DNA of 64,000 nucleotides from Prevotella melaninogenica ATCC 25845 (GCF_000144405.1 NC_014371.1:1148501-1212500), one strand, 5' to 3'. Counted from the stretch's first letter, positions 7,421 to 16,937 are shown. Numbers and translations: made by a program. The notes: generated by a model from the sequence alone, not told the origin.

Positions 7421-10282
7421 ATGAATAAGACATTTTTCTATCATGCACTCTCAGCCTTGTTTATAGGTGGTATGGCATTCTCTGCTGTATCTTGTGCAGA
7501 TGATGATTTGGGAGAAAACGCTAATAATGGCAATAATGGAGCTGTTGTACGCTTTAATGTAAGTGATGTACAGGAAGATGCACTGGCTCGTGGAGGTGCA
7601 CTGACACGTGGATCTATCACTCCGGGACTGACTAATAAGGAGCTTGAGGGGCAGAAGTTATTGGCAGAGGGTGACGGAAATCTTGATGCTTGCTTGATTG
7701 AAACAGTTATGGAGGGTGTTAACCCTGTGAAGGTTGAGCCAAGCACACGTGCTAATATTGTCACCAGTAGCACTCTTGGCAATTTCTCATCAACAGGTAT
7801 TCGTGGTACTGTCGCCAATTCAATTGGTACAAATTGGTTTGACAATAAGTCTACCACACCTCAGGGTAATATTAACCCTTCAATCCTTTGGTCATGGGGT
7901 CAGCGTTATGCCCGCTTTTACGCAGTTTACCCAGAAACTACGGATAACAACAATAATATAGTGGTTAAATCTCAACCAACAGCCACATCTGCGCCAACGA
8001 TTGAGTTTACAGTCAATAAAGACGTTACTAAGCAGGTAGACCTTATGACTGCTTGTTCTGGTTTAGTAACATACACAACTCACAATCAGGCACCAGAAAC
8101 CAACCTTTGGTTCCGTCATGCGTTGACAGCAATTCGTTTTGCTGTTGGTCAAGACCTCTCATACAACAAGACGATAAAGGAGATTTCTATTGATAATGTC
8201 TTGTTGAAGAGTAAGTACAGACTTCCTAACGACCGCATTAATCCTGTGGGTGCAGGATGGGATAACAATGGATATAGCCAACGTGGAAAAGTAACGCTTT
8301 CGGGATTAAGCTATAAGACAACTGAGAAGCCTAATAGCATTATTAGAAACCAGACCAGGTTTAGTAATCCAGATGTAACAGACCTTAAACAGTTGACTGA
8401 TGGTTACACCTTCTATATGATTCCACAGACACTTGATGGTAACAGTGTCAAGGCTGAGATTGTCTTTAGTGATGGTACAAAAATTCATGTGCCTCTCAAA
8501 GGTACATGGAGAGAAGGTACAACACACGTCTATAAACTAAGCGAGAAGAATTCTAATTGGGAATATGAACTTATAGGGGGAGATCCTGATGTTGCGGGCT
8601 TCACAGATACACAGGCGTCACGTGGTTTTACCATACAGAGTTATCGTCATGTTGGAACAGAAATAGTTCCTGTACCATGGGAAGTTGTAGGGTATAGTGA
8701 AGATGGAAAGAATTATAGTAACAATAAGCCAGCATGGTTGAAGAGCTTGAGTGCAGAGAGAGGTGATGGTGGCAAAGATCCAGTGCAGTTAACAGCAACA
8801 CTTATTCCTGCTAAGACTGTAGATCTGCTTGCAGCACGTAATAACGAACTAAAGAAAAATCCTTTGGGTTCGGAGTCTGTACCTTATAACCTCTCAAACA
8901 AGACTGGTGCGGCAGCTGTAGAGAACACTGCAAACTGCTATGTTATTTCTGCACCAGGATATTATATGATTCCGTTGGTGTATGGTAACGCTATTAAGGG
9001 TGGTGCTACTAACAGTAGTGCATATAAGATGACCGTTCCAGGTAATGGTAATACCCTAACAGATCTAAGAGACCAAAACGGTAATCCTATTACTGACCCT
9101 TGGATTGAAAAGACAAATAACGGAGCGAATAGAAATATTGATAAGGCTTGGGTTTTATGGTCAGACGAGAGTAATCTTGTCAAAATAAAGGATAATGGAG
9201 TTTATCGTGCTCCTGATGGCAACCTCTACATAAAGTTTCAAGTGCCAGAGGATGGTATCAAGAGTGGTAATGCAGTTATAGCTGTCAGAAGAACTTACCA
9301 GACACAAGAGCGAGTACTACGAGGAAGACGATGGGTTACCGAAACTAAGATACATTATCAAACCCTGTGGTCTTGGCATCTGTGGTTTGCACCAAAGGAT
9401 GCACTTAAGGAGATTCCTGTTACCAACAAGCAAGGAACTATTTATGGATTTGCTAATGAAGCACTGGGATGGAAGCCTACATCATGGCAAGGTACTCCTT
9501 ACCAAAGCCCTCGTTCTGTAAATGTAAAGATAAGGCAGACCATTGGTAAGAAGAAAGAAACAATCATCACGATTACACAGTTGCCTGGTACAGCATCAAG
9601 GACAGGTTATACAACGCAGTATCAGTGGGGTCGTAAGGATGCTTTCCCGGGTAAGGGTGGGAAGCCTGCTGAAGGTGGAATTAACTGGAATGCGGGAAGC
9701 GACATGTACATACAGACTATCCTTCAGAATCCACAAAACTATTATACAGCAGGATATAAAGGCGACGGTTCACTGAATGGAGAGACAGCCTTTGCAAAAT
9801 TTTATACCTCTTATAACTTGTGGTCAATGAATAATAAGGATGCGTATGCAGAAAATACAGCAAACAGCCAGCCCGTTGTCAAGACTATTTACGACCCATG
9901 CCCTGTTGGATTTAGCGTACCAGCTAATGATGCATTTACAGGTTTCACTAAGACAGGAAAGGCTGCTGCCAATACCCCAACAGTCCAGAATATTAATGTG
10001 AGTGGTACTGATTCACAAGCAGAATATAATAACAACTTCGGTCACAACTTCTGGACAAATGATAGTAGGAAAGAAACTATTTTCTTCCCTGCAGTTGGAT
10101 ACCGAGGGGCGACAGATGGTGGAATTATTGGTTTCTACAAACAATATGGTGATTATTGGACAGCAACTCCTAGGGACGAGCATAATGGCTGTGTTATGGG
10201 CTTCGATGTCAAATCAGTTTATCCGCTTAACTTCAACACTCGTTCGTTCGGTTTCTCTGTTCGTCCAGTTGCAGAGAAATAA
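7421..10282 (+). CDS. Fimbrillin-family (Mfa-like) lipoprotein with C-terminal FISUMP-type domain
   Basis: 953 residues. The N-terminus is a lipoprotein signal (GGMAFSAVSC, lipid Cys25). Residues about 40-390 resemble the Mfa_like_1/fimbrillin fold: LWSWGQRYARFYAVYP, VDLMTACSG, LWFRHALTAIRFAVG, ISIDNVLLKSKYRL, GYTFYMIPQTLDG. The middle carries a WxLWFAP-like beta domain. The last about 200 residues have the Fibrobacter-succinogenes-major-paralogue-like pattern: YDPCPVGFSVP, FFPAVGYRG, YWTATP, RSFGFSVRPV. It is probably an outer-membrane-anchored adhesin or fimbrial tip/anchor protein. It is 29 nt after the small gene and likely in one operon, followed by the terminator at 10338-10384. It is longer than usual fimbrillins. 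Confidence 0.85.
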   Translation: MNKTFFYHALSALFIGGMAFSAVSCADDDLGENANNGNNGAVVRFNVSDVQEDALARGGALTRGSITPGLTNKELEGQKLLAEGDGNLDACLIETVMEGVNPVKVEPSTRANIVTSSTLGNFSSTGIRGTVANSIGTNWFDNKSTTPQGNINPSILWSWGQRYARFYAVYPETTDNNNNIVVKSQPTATSAPTIEFTVNKDVTKQVDLMTACSGLVTYTTHNQAPETNLWFRHALTAIRFAVGQDLSYNKTIKEISIDNVLLKSKYRLPNDRINPVGAGWDNNGYSQRGKVTLSGLSYKTTEKPNSIIRNQTRFSNPDVTDLKQLTDGYTFYMIPQTLDGNSVKAEIVFSDGTKIHVPLKGTWREGTTHVYKLSEKNSNWEYELIGGDPDVAGFTDTQASRGFTIQSYRHVGTEIVPVPWEVVGYSEDGKNYSNNKPAWLKSLSAERGDGGKDPVQLTATLIPAKTVDLLAARNNELKKNPLGSESVPYNLSNKTGAAAVENTANCYVISAPGYYMIPLVYGNAIKGGATNSSAYKMTVPGNGNTLTDLRDQNGNPITDPWIEKTNNGANRNIDKAWVLWSDESNLVKIKDNGVYRAPDGNLYIKFQVPEDGIKSGNAVIAVRRTYQTQERVLRGRRWVTETKIHYQTLWSWHLWFAPKDALKEIPVTNKQGTIYGFANEALGWKPTSWQGTPYQSPRSVNVKIRQTIGKKKETIITITQLPGTASRTGYTTQYQWGRKDAFPGKGGKPAEGGINWNAGSDMYIQTILQNPQNYYTAGYKGDGSLNGETAFAKFYTSYNLWSMNNKDAYAENTANSQPVVKTIYDPCPVGFSVPANDAFTGFTKTGKAAANTPTVQNINVSGTDSQAEYNNNFGHNFWTNDSRKETIFFPAVGYRGATDGGIIGFYKQYGDYWTATPRDEHNGCVMGFDVKSVYPLNFNTRSFGFSVRPVAEK

Positions 10283-10337
10283 ACAAAGGCTATAAAGCAG
10301 GCAGCGTAACGCTGCGTTTAATATAGTTAGCTTAAAT

Positions 10338-10384
10338 AGGCTGTATCAAAAAAGGTTCAATCCTCTTTTGATGCAGCCTTTTTC
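10338..10384 (+). terminator. Intrinsic terminator of fimbrillin module 1
   Basis: GGCTGTATCAAAA pairs with TTTTGATGCAGCC (13 bp, one G-U), followed by TTTTTC. It lies 56 nt after the stop codon. A small GCAGC-GTAAC-GCTGC hairpin precedes it at 10303-10317. Confidence 0.9.
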
Positions 10385-10540
10385 GGTTATTCTATTTATC
10401 TCTTCGCATCTCTTCAAGCGCACGTAGCTCTGAGGAAAGAAAATGACAAAAAGTTAATAAGAATGGCTATAAAAAAGATAAAAATAAGTCTTTTTATTGC
10501 TGTTGTAAGTTATTCGTTATCAAGTTGTTGTGAAGGTGCA

Positions 10541-10770
10541 TTTCAAAAGGTGCTTAGTAAGGGTTCAAAAGGGCGTTAGTAAGGGTCTTAAAGGGCACCT
10601 TTTGCAAGTCAATTAGGCATCTTTTTGAAGCCAAAAGAGCGTATGTTGGTTTTGAACTGCACGAAAATAGTTTACAAAATTCAACTAATAAGGAAATAAG
10701 TTGTTTGTAGAAAGCGGGTATCCATCGCACCTAATTATGTTTTCATGTAGTTTATCCCTTTTCGTAAAGA
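10541..10770 (+). repeat. Modular GGGC dispersed repeat, copy C (extended form)
   Basis: The clearest copy. Modules run CAAAAGGTGCTTAGTAAGGG, CAAAAGGGCGTTAGTAAGGG, AAAGGGCACCTTTTGCAAG, AATTAGGCATCTTTTTGAAG and CCAAAAGAGCGTATGTTGG. CAAAAGGTGC in module 1 is exactly complementary to GCACCTTTTG in module 3. It shares its distal 100 bp with copy B, in the same orientation, so B and C are direct repeats flanking the fimbrillin module. Confidence 0.9.
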
Positions 10771-10882
10771 ATAATACTAAGAGTTGTCCGTCTCAATATA
10801 CAATAAGATTCGTAATACAACTTTCAAGTGTATAAAAGTCAAAGGTTAAAGTTCAAAGTCCCTCAGAGGTTATCTTGCATTT

Positions 10883-10920
10883 CACTCCCTTTCCTATGAG
10901 GAGGGGTTGGGGGTGGGGGC
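10883..10920 (-). repeat. GC-rich hairpin half-element (REP-like)
   Basis: actccctttcctatgagg followed by aggggttgggggtggggg resembles the right-hand half of the composite elements at 18498-18745, 21717-21963 and 56223-56365. It lies about 50 bp past the stop codon of the glycosyltransferase at 10971-11954. Confidence 0.6.
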
Positions 10921-10970
10921 AGTTGTAGGTTTGCTGGCTGCTTTGTTGGTTACTTTGCTTGCTCCTTTTT

Positions 10971-11954
10971 TTACTCCCTATTCCGCCCCACAAGCCCTCT
11001 CAAACAAAAATACAACTCTTCCTGCAAACGGAAAAGGGACCACGAACAGCGGAGGGGCAGATAACCGAACTTCCTTTTGATTGAAGGACTTACTTGCCGA
11101 AGATTGATGGTTTGCCAAACATGGTGCATGACAGACAAACCATGCTGGCGGTCGGCTGCGGAGAGTTCATGGCGATGAAGGAAATAGAACATGTAAAGAC
11201 CCACTAAATTGAGCCATCTCACCGTCTCGAAACAACGAAGAGTCTCCTCAGATGCACCCAAGGAAAGGAGCTGACGACGCATACTCTCGTTCGCTAAGAG
11301 AAAGTCGAAACGGCGAACACTGATGTTATGTGTTGTGGAAACTGGTTGCTGACGATAATAATAAACTCCCTCACAATAAGCCACCTTACGCGAATAATAA
11401 TAATGAATACGTGTGGTGTTATCATCGCTGTATGCCCGCTGCGACTCATCGTATGGGTGCGCCATGTGAATACTATTACGTACAACATAGCAACCATGAA
11501 TCTGCCAAGTAAGACTCGCCCGAAAAGCCTCATCGCCTGTCATCGTCGTGAATGGCGACATTTCATAGTCCCTCATACGTCCGTCGGGATAAGCATAAAG
11601 AACACGAAACAGAACACTATCGACATCATCTCGGAAAGATTCGCACACCTTCTCCAAAGCTTCTCGACTAAGCCAGTCGTCACTATCCACAAAACCAATG
11701 TAATCGCCTGTGGCATGAGACAGTCCAACGTTGCGGGCATGGGCTTGTCCTCTATTCTCTTTTAGCGCAAAAACCTTCACACGCTCGTCCTTTTCAGCAT
11801 ACTGATGGAGAATATCCAATGACTTATCCGTTGACGCATCATCGACACAAAGAACCTCAATGTCCTTTAAAGTCTGCGACAACAGCGAGTCAAGGCATTG
11901 CGGTAGGTAAGCTGCGGTGTTATAAACGGCTACAAGTATACTAATCTTTGGCAT
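10971..11954 (-). CDS. Family 2 glycosyltransferase
   Basis: 327 residues from the ATG at 11954; a TTG-initiated form three residues longer is possible. It has the GT-A nucleotide-sugar fold: PKISILVAVYNTAAYLPQCL, VDDASTDKS, ENRGQAHARNVGL, and the DxD-type metal site in FVDSDDW. The C-terminal half is basic and aromatic-rich, as in Bacteroidota capsule/LPS transferases. The donor and acceptor sugars cannot be read. It overlaps the flippase gene upstream by 14 bp (11941-11954), so it is translationally coupled and belongs to a surface-polysaccharide operon. Confidence 0.92.
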   Translation of the reverse strand: MPKISILVAVYNTAAYLPQCLDSLLSQTLKDIEVLCVDDASTDKSLDILHQYAEKDERVKVFALKENRGQAHARNVGLSHATGDYIGFVDSDDWLSREALEKVCESFRDDVDSVLFRVLYAYPDGRMRDYEMSPFTTMTGDEAFRASLTWQIHGCYVVRNSIHMAHPYDESQRAYSDDNTTRIHYYYSRKVAYCEGVYYYRQQPVSTTHNISVRRFDFLLANESMRRQLLSLGASEETLRCFETVRWLNLVGLYMFYFLHRHELSAADRQHGLSVMHHVWQTINLRQVSPSIKRKFGYLPLRCSWSLFRLQEELYFCLRGLVGRNRE

Positions 11955-13446
11955 GGCGAACAAACTTATTCTTCACTTTAGAGATTAAAGCATTCCATAG
12001 TCCCGACTTCGCTTTCATCACACGGAGAGAAACTATCGTACTGACAACGCATAACAAACTGGCTACGCCCCACCGCATCCACTCGTCATCAGAACGCACA
12101 CAAAAAAGCACAAGGAGTCCGATTGAAAAATGAAGTGCGGCATAGCGCATCACTGATGAGGACAGACGATAACCATAACGAGCGTAAGCATAGCCATAGA
12201 CACAGACAAGATTGAGCAGACCTGTTACTGCTATGCCTAATCCTGCACCAAAGAGTCCCCACTTCCAAAAGCCAAGAAGTACGAGTGAAACAAGGAAGAT
12301 GTCATATGAACCCTCTAAGAGTAGATAGGATTTTGAGTCGCCTTTTGCCAAAGGAATATACTCTACAGGGAGGCGGATAGCACGTACATACATCGCCAAC
12401 ACCAACACCTGCGCCATGCTGAGGGCTGGAAGGAACTTATCGGAATAAAGGAAAAGAATCAGCTGGGGCAGGAATAAGAGGAAGAAAGTAAGCAAAGGAG
12501 AGATGAGCAGGAGTGTCACTTCTATCTGTCGGTTGACAATCTGATTAAAAGTAAACTTCAAGTTGTTTGCCCCAGAAAGGCGCGGAAAGTAGTCAGTTTC
12601 CATTGCTGAGAAGATCATACCAGCATAAACCATCGTCATCATGAAGGCTGAATTATAGAAACCCACGGTTGCTATATCCGAAACATTATTGAGATAGCTG
12701 CGGATAATCAGGTCGGCACCAGAGCCCAAGATACCTGCAAAGACAAAGGCTGTACCCAAACGAATCATGCCCCAACCCTTGTCTAAGAACGTTTTTTGGA
12801 AGGAAACACGGAAAGGATAGAGCCGACAAGAAACCATTATTGTCAATAAGAGTTGCACCAATGCCATCAATACCAACGAAGGAACAATGGCTGCATCACC
12901 AAAGAAATAATAAAGTGGAACGGTTAATACTAAGGCACCTAACACGTTATACACCGATATAGCGGCTAAGGCACGCAGCTTACGGACTCCCTTGAGGATA
13001 GCAAGCTCGCCTCCAGCTAAGGCAGTCAATGCTACACAAGGAGAAAGAAGAATGAAATGAAGCGTATGTCCGTCCCATGCAAAGGTGTAACGGCTAAGCA
13101 ACGGACTCAGGAAGATACAGATAAAGAATCCCAACAAGGCAGCAAGCAGGCTCCATGAACGCACAAGAGCAATGTCTTCCGTCAGCTTCTCCTCATCGTT
13201 CTGGTCGTAATCTTCTGATATATTGCGCACAGCACTCATAGATATTCCAAAGTTCGTAGAGTCGCTGATGAGCTTGGTTGTGGAATTAAAAAGCGAGATA
13301 AGTCCTACTCCCTGCGGTCCGAGCAACATGGCAACAAACTTGTTGCGAACGATACCAATCAGCACATTCAGCACCTGTACACCACCAAAGAGGCTGATGT
13401 ACTTCAAGATATGCAAATAGCTGTCAGTATTAGAGGCTTTTTTCAT
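11941..13446 (-). CDS. Wzx-type polysaccharide flippase (O-antigen translocase family)
   Basis: 501 residues from the ATG at 13446 (a GTG at 13449 is alternative). It is a polytopic membrane protein with 12 or more hydrophobic segments. The N-terminus is typical of the MATE/MVF-type O-antigen translocases: GGVQVLNVLIGIVRNKFVA, LLGPQGVGLISLFNS, and NFGISMSAVRNISE. It would flip lipid-linked oligosaccharide across the inner membrane. The nearest partners are the family 2 glycosyltransferases on both sides; the divergent promoter region at 13447-13503 is shared with the 13504 gene. Confidence 0.9.
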   Translation of the reverse strand: MKKASNTDSYLHILKYISLFGGVQVLNVLIGIVRNKFVAMLLGPQGVGLISLFNSTTKLISDSTNFGISMSAVRNISEDYDQNDEEKLTEDIALVRSWSLLAALLGFFICIFLSPLLSRYTFAWDGHTLHFILLSPCVALTALAGGELAILKGVRKLRALAAISVYNVLGALVLTVPLYYFFGDAAIVPSLVLMALVQLLLTIMVSCRLYPFRVSFQKTFLDKGWGMIRLGTAFVFAGILGSGADLIIRSYLNNVSDIATVGFYNSAFMMTMVYAGMIFSAMETDYFPRLSGANNLKFTFNQIVNRQIEVTLLLISPLLTFFLLFLPQLILFLYSDKFLPALSMAQVLVLAMYVRAIRLPVEYIPLAKGDSKSYLLLEGSYDIFLVSLVLLGFWKWGLFGAGLGIAVTGLLNLVCVYGYAYARYGYRLSSSVMRYAALHFSIGLLVLFCVRSDDEWMRWGVASLLCVVSTIVSLRVMKAKSGLWNALISKVKNKFVRHAKD

Positions 13447-13478
13447 CACATTAACTAACGGATTTAAAAGTTTTTTAT

Positions 13479-13486
13479 TATTTTTG
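13479..13486 (+). promoter_or_regulatory. -7 promoter box for the glycosyltransferase operon
   Basis: TATTTTTG matches TAnnTTTG; the ATG at 13504 follows 17 nt after the box, so the leader is short (about 12 nt). Confidence 0.6.
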
Positions 13487-13503
13487 CATCAAACAATTAT
13501 TAC

Positions 13504-14400
13504 ATGAGATTATCTATCATCATCCCCATCTATAACGTTGAAGACACACTCCAGAGATGTTTGGAGAGTGTGTTAACACAGATGGATGAGAGGATAGAGG
13601 TCATTCTCATTGATGATGGGTCGACGGATTCCTCTGGGAAGATAGCCGAAGAGATGACAGCTAACAAGGGAAATTGTAGGCTTATCCACCAAAAGAACAA
13701 GGGTCTTTCGGCAGCAAGAAACGCAGGAATAGAAGTGGCAACAGGGGATTATCTCACCTTTGTCGACTCTGATGACTTCGTTGCTGAAGGTACATACGAT
13801 GCGTTGTTGGCTGTCTTGGCAGCACATCCAGACTATGATATCCTTGAATATCCTGCTATATTGTATTACGGAAGTGCGACGAGGCAACGGCTGCTGACCT
13901 TTACGGACACAACAATCGGTTCTATTCGTGACTATTGGTTGGGCGGGGCTCACCTCCACACCTATGCTTGCAATAAGCTTTTTCGTCGTGAACTCTTTGC
14001 ACAGACGCGCTTTCCAGAGGGCAGAGTGTTTGAAGATGTCTACACTTATCCTTACTTATTGCAGCAGGCAAAGGTAGTAGCAACTACTGCCGTAGGCTTG
14101 TATTACTATTGTCAGAACGACAAAGGCATCACCGCTCAAGCAGGAGGAAAGGAATTGAACGACCTCTTAGAAGCGCATCTTAAGCACCTCAAGCTATGGG
14201 GCGAACTGACACCTGCTTACTATCAGGCATTGGTTAATATTCAGTTGGATGTCTACGAGGCTACTCATGCTACCCCTATCCTACCCGTTCTGCCCTATAA
14301 AGGAACCTTGAAACTCTTTATTCTCCACTTAATCGGATTAAAACGCTTATGTCAACTCAACCAGTTTATTCACAAAATAAGGAAGATAAGCCACTCGTAA
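13504..14400 (+). CDS. Family 2 glycosyltransferase
   Basis: 298 residues. GT-A motifs: MRLSIIIPIYNVEDTLQRCL at the N-terminus, LIDDGSTDSSG, NKGLSAARNAGIE, and VDSDDFV as the DxD-type site. GRVFEDVYTYPYLL in the middle is the acidic motif often seen in capsule transferases. It reads divergently from the flippase and overlaps the next glycosyltransferase by 52 nt, so the two are translationally coupled. The sugar specificity is unknown. Confidence 0.92.
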   Translation: MRLSIIIPIYNVEDTLQRCLESVLTQMDERIEVILIDDGSTDSSGKIAEEMTANKGNCRLIHQKNKGLSAARNAGIEVATGDYLTFVDSDDFVAEGTYDALLAVLAAHPDYDILEYPAILYYGSATRQRLLTFTDTTIGSIRDYWLGGAHLHTYACNKLFRRELFAQTRFPEGRVFEDVYTYPYLLQQAKVVATTAVGLYYYCQNDKGITAQAGGKELNDLLEAHLKHLKLWGELTPAYYQALVNIQLDVYEATHATPILPVLPYKGTLKLFILHLIGLKRLCQLNQFIHKIRKISHS

Positions 14401-15332
14401 GCTTCATCGTGACTTACTATAGCGAGCCTGTTGATATGCTAAAAGAGTGTATCAGCAGTATCTTGGCATTGAGTCTGAACGAGACAGAACGCCAGATTAT
14501 CGTCGTGGATGACGGTGCAGACTATTCGCCTATCAACGAATTGCTTGCGCTTTCATCGAAGATTGTCTACGTTAGGCAGCCTAACCGAGGATTGGGACAA
14601 GCACGGAACACTGGAATTGAACTGGCTGAAGGAAGTTTTATTCAGTTTGTTGATGGTGACGATTTGTTGCTGACAAGTGCCTATGAGCAGTGTTTAGATA
14701 TCATCAGATACCGCGAAACAGATATGGTTTTATTCCAGTCAACTGACAAGAAAACCTCAAAACCGCTTGCTGATGCTGAGGGTCCGATAAGTGGAACGGA
14801 GTATATGACACACAATAACCTGCGTGGTTCTGTGTGGACCTTCCTCTTCCGCAAGGAGATTTTGCACGATCTTCGCTTCCCTAAAGGCATACTTCACGAG
14901 GATGAAGAGTTTACGCCACAACTCATGTTACGTGCTGAGAACCTTTATTTTACCAATAACAAGGCGTATTACTATCGTAAACGTGAGGGGTCTATCATGC
15001 ACAAACGTGACAAGCGTTGGCATATCCGCCGCCTATCTGATGCTGAACAGGTACTTTATCGTTTGAAAGAGCGGGTCGACTATCTCCCTGTTAAAGAGCG
15101 TATCGCAATGGAACGACGCATCGCCCAACTGACAATGGACCACATTTACAACGTGATAAGGCTGACACATAATGAGACTCATCTCAACCATGTACTACAA
15201 CGTCTGTCCCGACGTGGGCTTTTCCCGCTGCCCGACAAGGACTATACGAGTAAGTATAAGTGGTTCAGAAGAATGACCAACAGCAGTTTCGGGCGCAAGA
15301 CATTGATAATGCTGTTAAGGCTAAAGGGTTAA
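14349..15332 (+). CDS. Family 2 glycosyltransferase
   Basis: 327 residues. KPLVSFIVTYYSEPVDMLKE begins the fold at residue 13, followed by VVDDGADYSPINELL, PNRGLGQARNTGIE, and FVDGDDLLL as the metal site; LHEDEEFTPQLML is the later acidic motif. No start codon lies between the end of the preceding gene and this fold, so the 52-nt overlap with 13504-14400 appears real. The two enzymes are related and probably add consecutive sugars to the same repeat unit. The substrate is unknown. Confidence 0.9.
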   Translation: MSTQPVYSQNKEDKPLVSFIVTYYSEPVDMLKECISSILALSLNETERQIIVVDDGADYSPINELLALSSKIVYVRQPNRGLGQARNTGIELAEGSFIQFVDGDDLLLTSAYEQCLDIIRYRETDMVLFQSTDKKTSKPLADAEGPISGTEYMTHNNLRGSVWTFLFRKEILHDLRFPKGILHEDEEFTPQLMLRAENLYFTNNKAYYYRKREGSIMHKRDKRWHIRRLSDAEQVLYRLKERVDYLPVKERIAMERRIAQLTMDHIYNVIRLTHNETHLNHVLQRLSRRGLFPLPDKDYTSKYKWFRRMTNSSFGRKTLIMLLRLKG

Positions 15333-15590
15333 TTCAGAATTCATAATTCATAATTATTCGAACGAAGTTCTCATCAGTACGTCATAATCATGATTACCGC
15401 AATAGCTGGCAATATGCAACCCCTAACTTAGAGTTCTCAAAGGATAATTATGATAACTTTCAGAGATAAATGAGTAATTCATATTTATGATTACCCAGCC
15501 TATCATACAATAATAGCAAACTCGGTAATCATAATTATGAATTGTGAATTATGAATTATGAATTGTACGAAGTGAATTATGAATTATGAA
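15333..15590. repeat. AATTC-array element with inverted ends, abutting a start codon
   Basis: The left end has attcagaattcataattc and attattcgaacgaag; the right end has the reverse complement (ataattatgaattgtg, aattgtacgaagtg, aattatgaattatgaa). The centre has catgattaccgc and its inverse cggtaatcat. The ATG of the next gene (15586) is formed by the last repeat word. The family also appears at 20660 and 61222. Confidence 0.75.
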
Positions 15591-16698
15591 AGTCCTACTA
15601 TTAGGTGAATATAGCAACGTACATAACACGCTGGCACGAGGCTTGCGTGAACTTGGACATACCGTAACAGTGGTGTCGAATGGGGATTTTTGGAAGAATT
15701 ACCCACGTGATATTGATGTTTCCAGACGGTCGGGAAGGTTAGGTGGCATGCTTTTAATGGCTAAAATCTATGCTCTATTGCCCCGTCTGCGAGGCTATGA
15801 CATCGTACAGTTCATCAATCCTGTGTTCTTTGAACTGAAGGCGGAACGGCTCTTTCCGCTCTTTCATTATCTGAAAAAGCATAACAAAAAGGTTGTTCTC
15901 TGTGGCTTTGGGATGGATTATTATTGGGTAAACACTTGCTCAACGACGATGCCACTGCGTTACAGCGACTTCAATATCGGTAAGGAACTGCGCCAAAATA
16001 AGGAGGCGATAGTCGAGAGAGAGGATTGGATTGATACGGAAAAAGGGCGTCTGAACCAGCTGATGGCTGAACAATGCGACGCTATCGTGACAGGACTCTA
16101 CGAGTATTGGTGCTGTTATGAGCCGTATTTCCCTAAGAAAACAACCTTCATCCCCTTCCCTATCGTTGTCGGTGAACCGCCTATCATAGCCGATGAAACA
16201 CCCGAGAAGTTGAATCTTTTTATTGGAATCAGTAAGAGTCGGTCGGTATATAAAGGGACTGATATCATGCTGAGAGCCGCAGAAACGGTGAAGAAACAAT
16301 ATCCCGACCGCCTCAACCTCACTGTTGTTAATGGTCTACCCTTTGACGAATACGTGCGAACAATGCTCGGTTCGGATGCTATCATGGACCAACTCTACAG
16401 CTATACGCCCTCGATGAATCCCCTTGAAGCGATGGCACATGGTATTATCTGTATCGGTGGCGGTGAGCCAGAGAACTATGAAATCATCCATGAGCCCACT
16501 CTCCGACCTATCATCAACGTCCTCCCGACTTATGAAAGTTGTGTTAGAGAGCTTACTCGCCTCGTCAATAACCTCTCTCTCATTCCACAATTGCGCCGCG
16601 ATAGCTATGAATATGTGCGCAAGCATCATGAGTATATCAAGGTTGCCCGCCAGTATGAGGAGCTTTATCGGGGGGTGTTAAGGGAGAAGGAATATTAG
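15586..16698 (+). CDS. GT-B fold glycosyltransferase (family 4-like)
   Basis: 370 residues. The N-terminal Rossmann half begins MKVLLLGEYSNVHNTLARGL with LRELGHTVTVVSNGDFW, typical of GT1/GT4 proteins. The donor-binding half has LNLFIGISKSRSVYKGTDIM, LTVVNGLPFDEYVRTM and the E-x7-type region SMNPLEAMAHGIICIGGGEP. It is the last gene of the polysaccharide cluster; a 66-bp tandem repeat and a shared terminator follow. The acceptor is unknown. Confidence 0.88.
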   Translation: MKVLLLGEYSNVHNTLARGLRELGHTVTVVSNGDFWKNYPRDIDVSRRSGRLGGMLLMAKIYALLPRLRGYDIVQFINPVFFELKAERLFPLFHYLKKHNKKVVLCGFGMDYYWVNTCSTTMPLRYSDFNIGKELRQNKEAIVEREDWIDTEKGRLNQLMAEQCDAIVTGLYEYWCCYEPYFPKKTTFIPFPIVVGEPPIIADETPEKLNLFIGISKSRSVYKGTDIMLRAAETVKKQYPDRLNLTVVNGLPFDEYVRTMLGSDAIMDQLYSYTPSMNPLEAMAHGIICIGGGEPENYEIIHEPTLRPIINVLPTYESCVRELTRLVNNLSLIPQLRRDSYEYVRKHHEYIKVARQYEELYRGVLREKEY

Positions 16699-16699
16699 C

Positions 16700-16900
16700 C
16701 TTATTAGGCTAATAAGGCTAATTGGGCTAATAACGATCAGGCTAACAAGCCCTATTGGGCTAATAACAATTGGGCTAATTAGCCCAATAAGGCTAAAAAC
16801 AATCAGGCTGACAAGCCCTATTGGGCTAATAACAATTGGGCTAATTAGCCTAATAAGGCTAATAACAATCAGGCTAACAAGCCCTATTAGTCCAATAACC
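16700..16900. repeat. 66-bp tandem repeat (about 2.7 units) of GGCTAAT words
   Basis: A unit of 66 bp beginning gctaataacgatcaggctaa repeats with few changes (starting near 16723 and 16789, then a partial unit near 16855). Inside each unit GGGCTAATAA and its near-inverse TTAGCC alternate. It fills the space between the convergent genes at 16698 and 16920. Confidence 0.8.
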
Positions 16901-16904
16901 TCAA

Positions 16905-16937
16905 TAAAAAAAGTGAAGCCTAAAGCTTCACTTTTTT
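16905..16937. terminator. Bidirectional intrinsic terminator overlapping a stop codon
   Basis: AAAAAAAGTGAAGC pairs with GCTTCACTTTTTTC around the loop CTAAA-type bases. The minus-strand gene 16920-18440 ends inside it: its TAG stop (16920-16922) is in the loop and its last codons form one arm. Confidence 0.9.
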
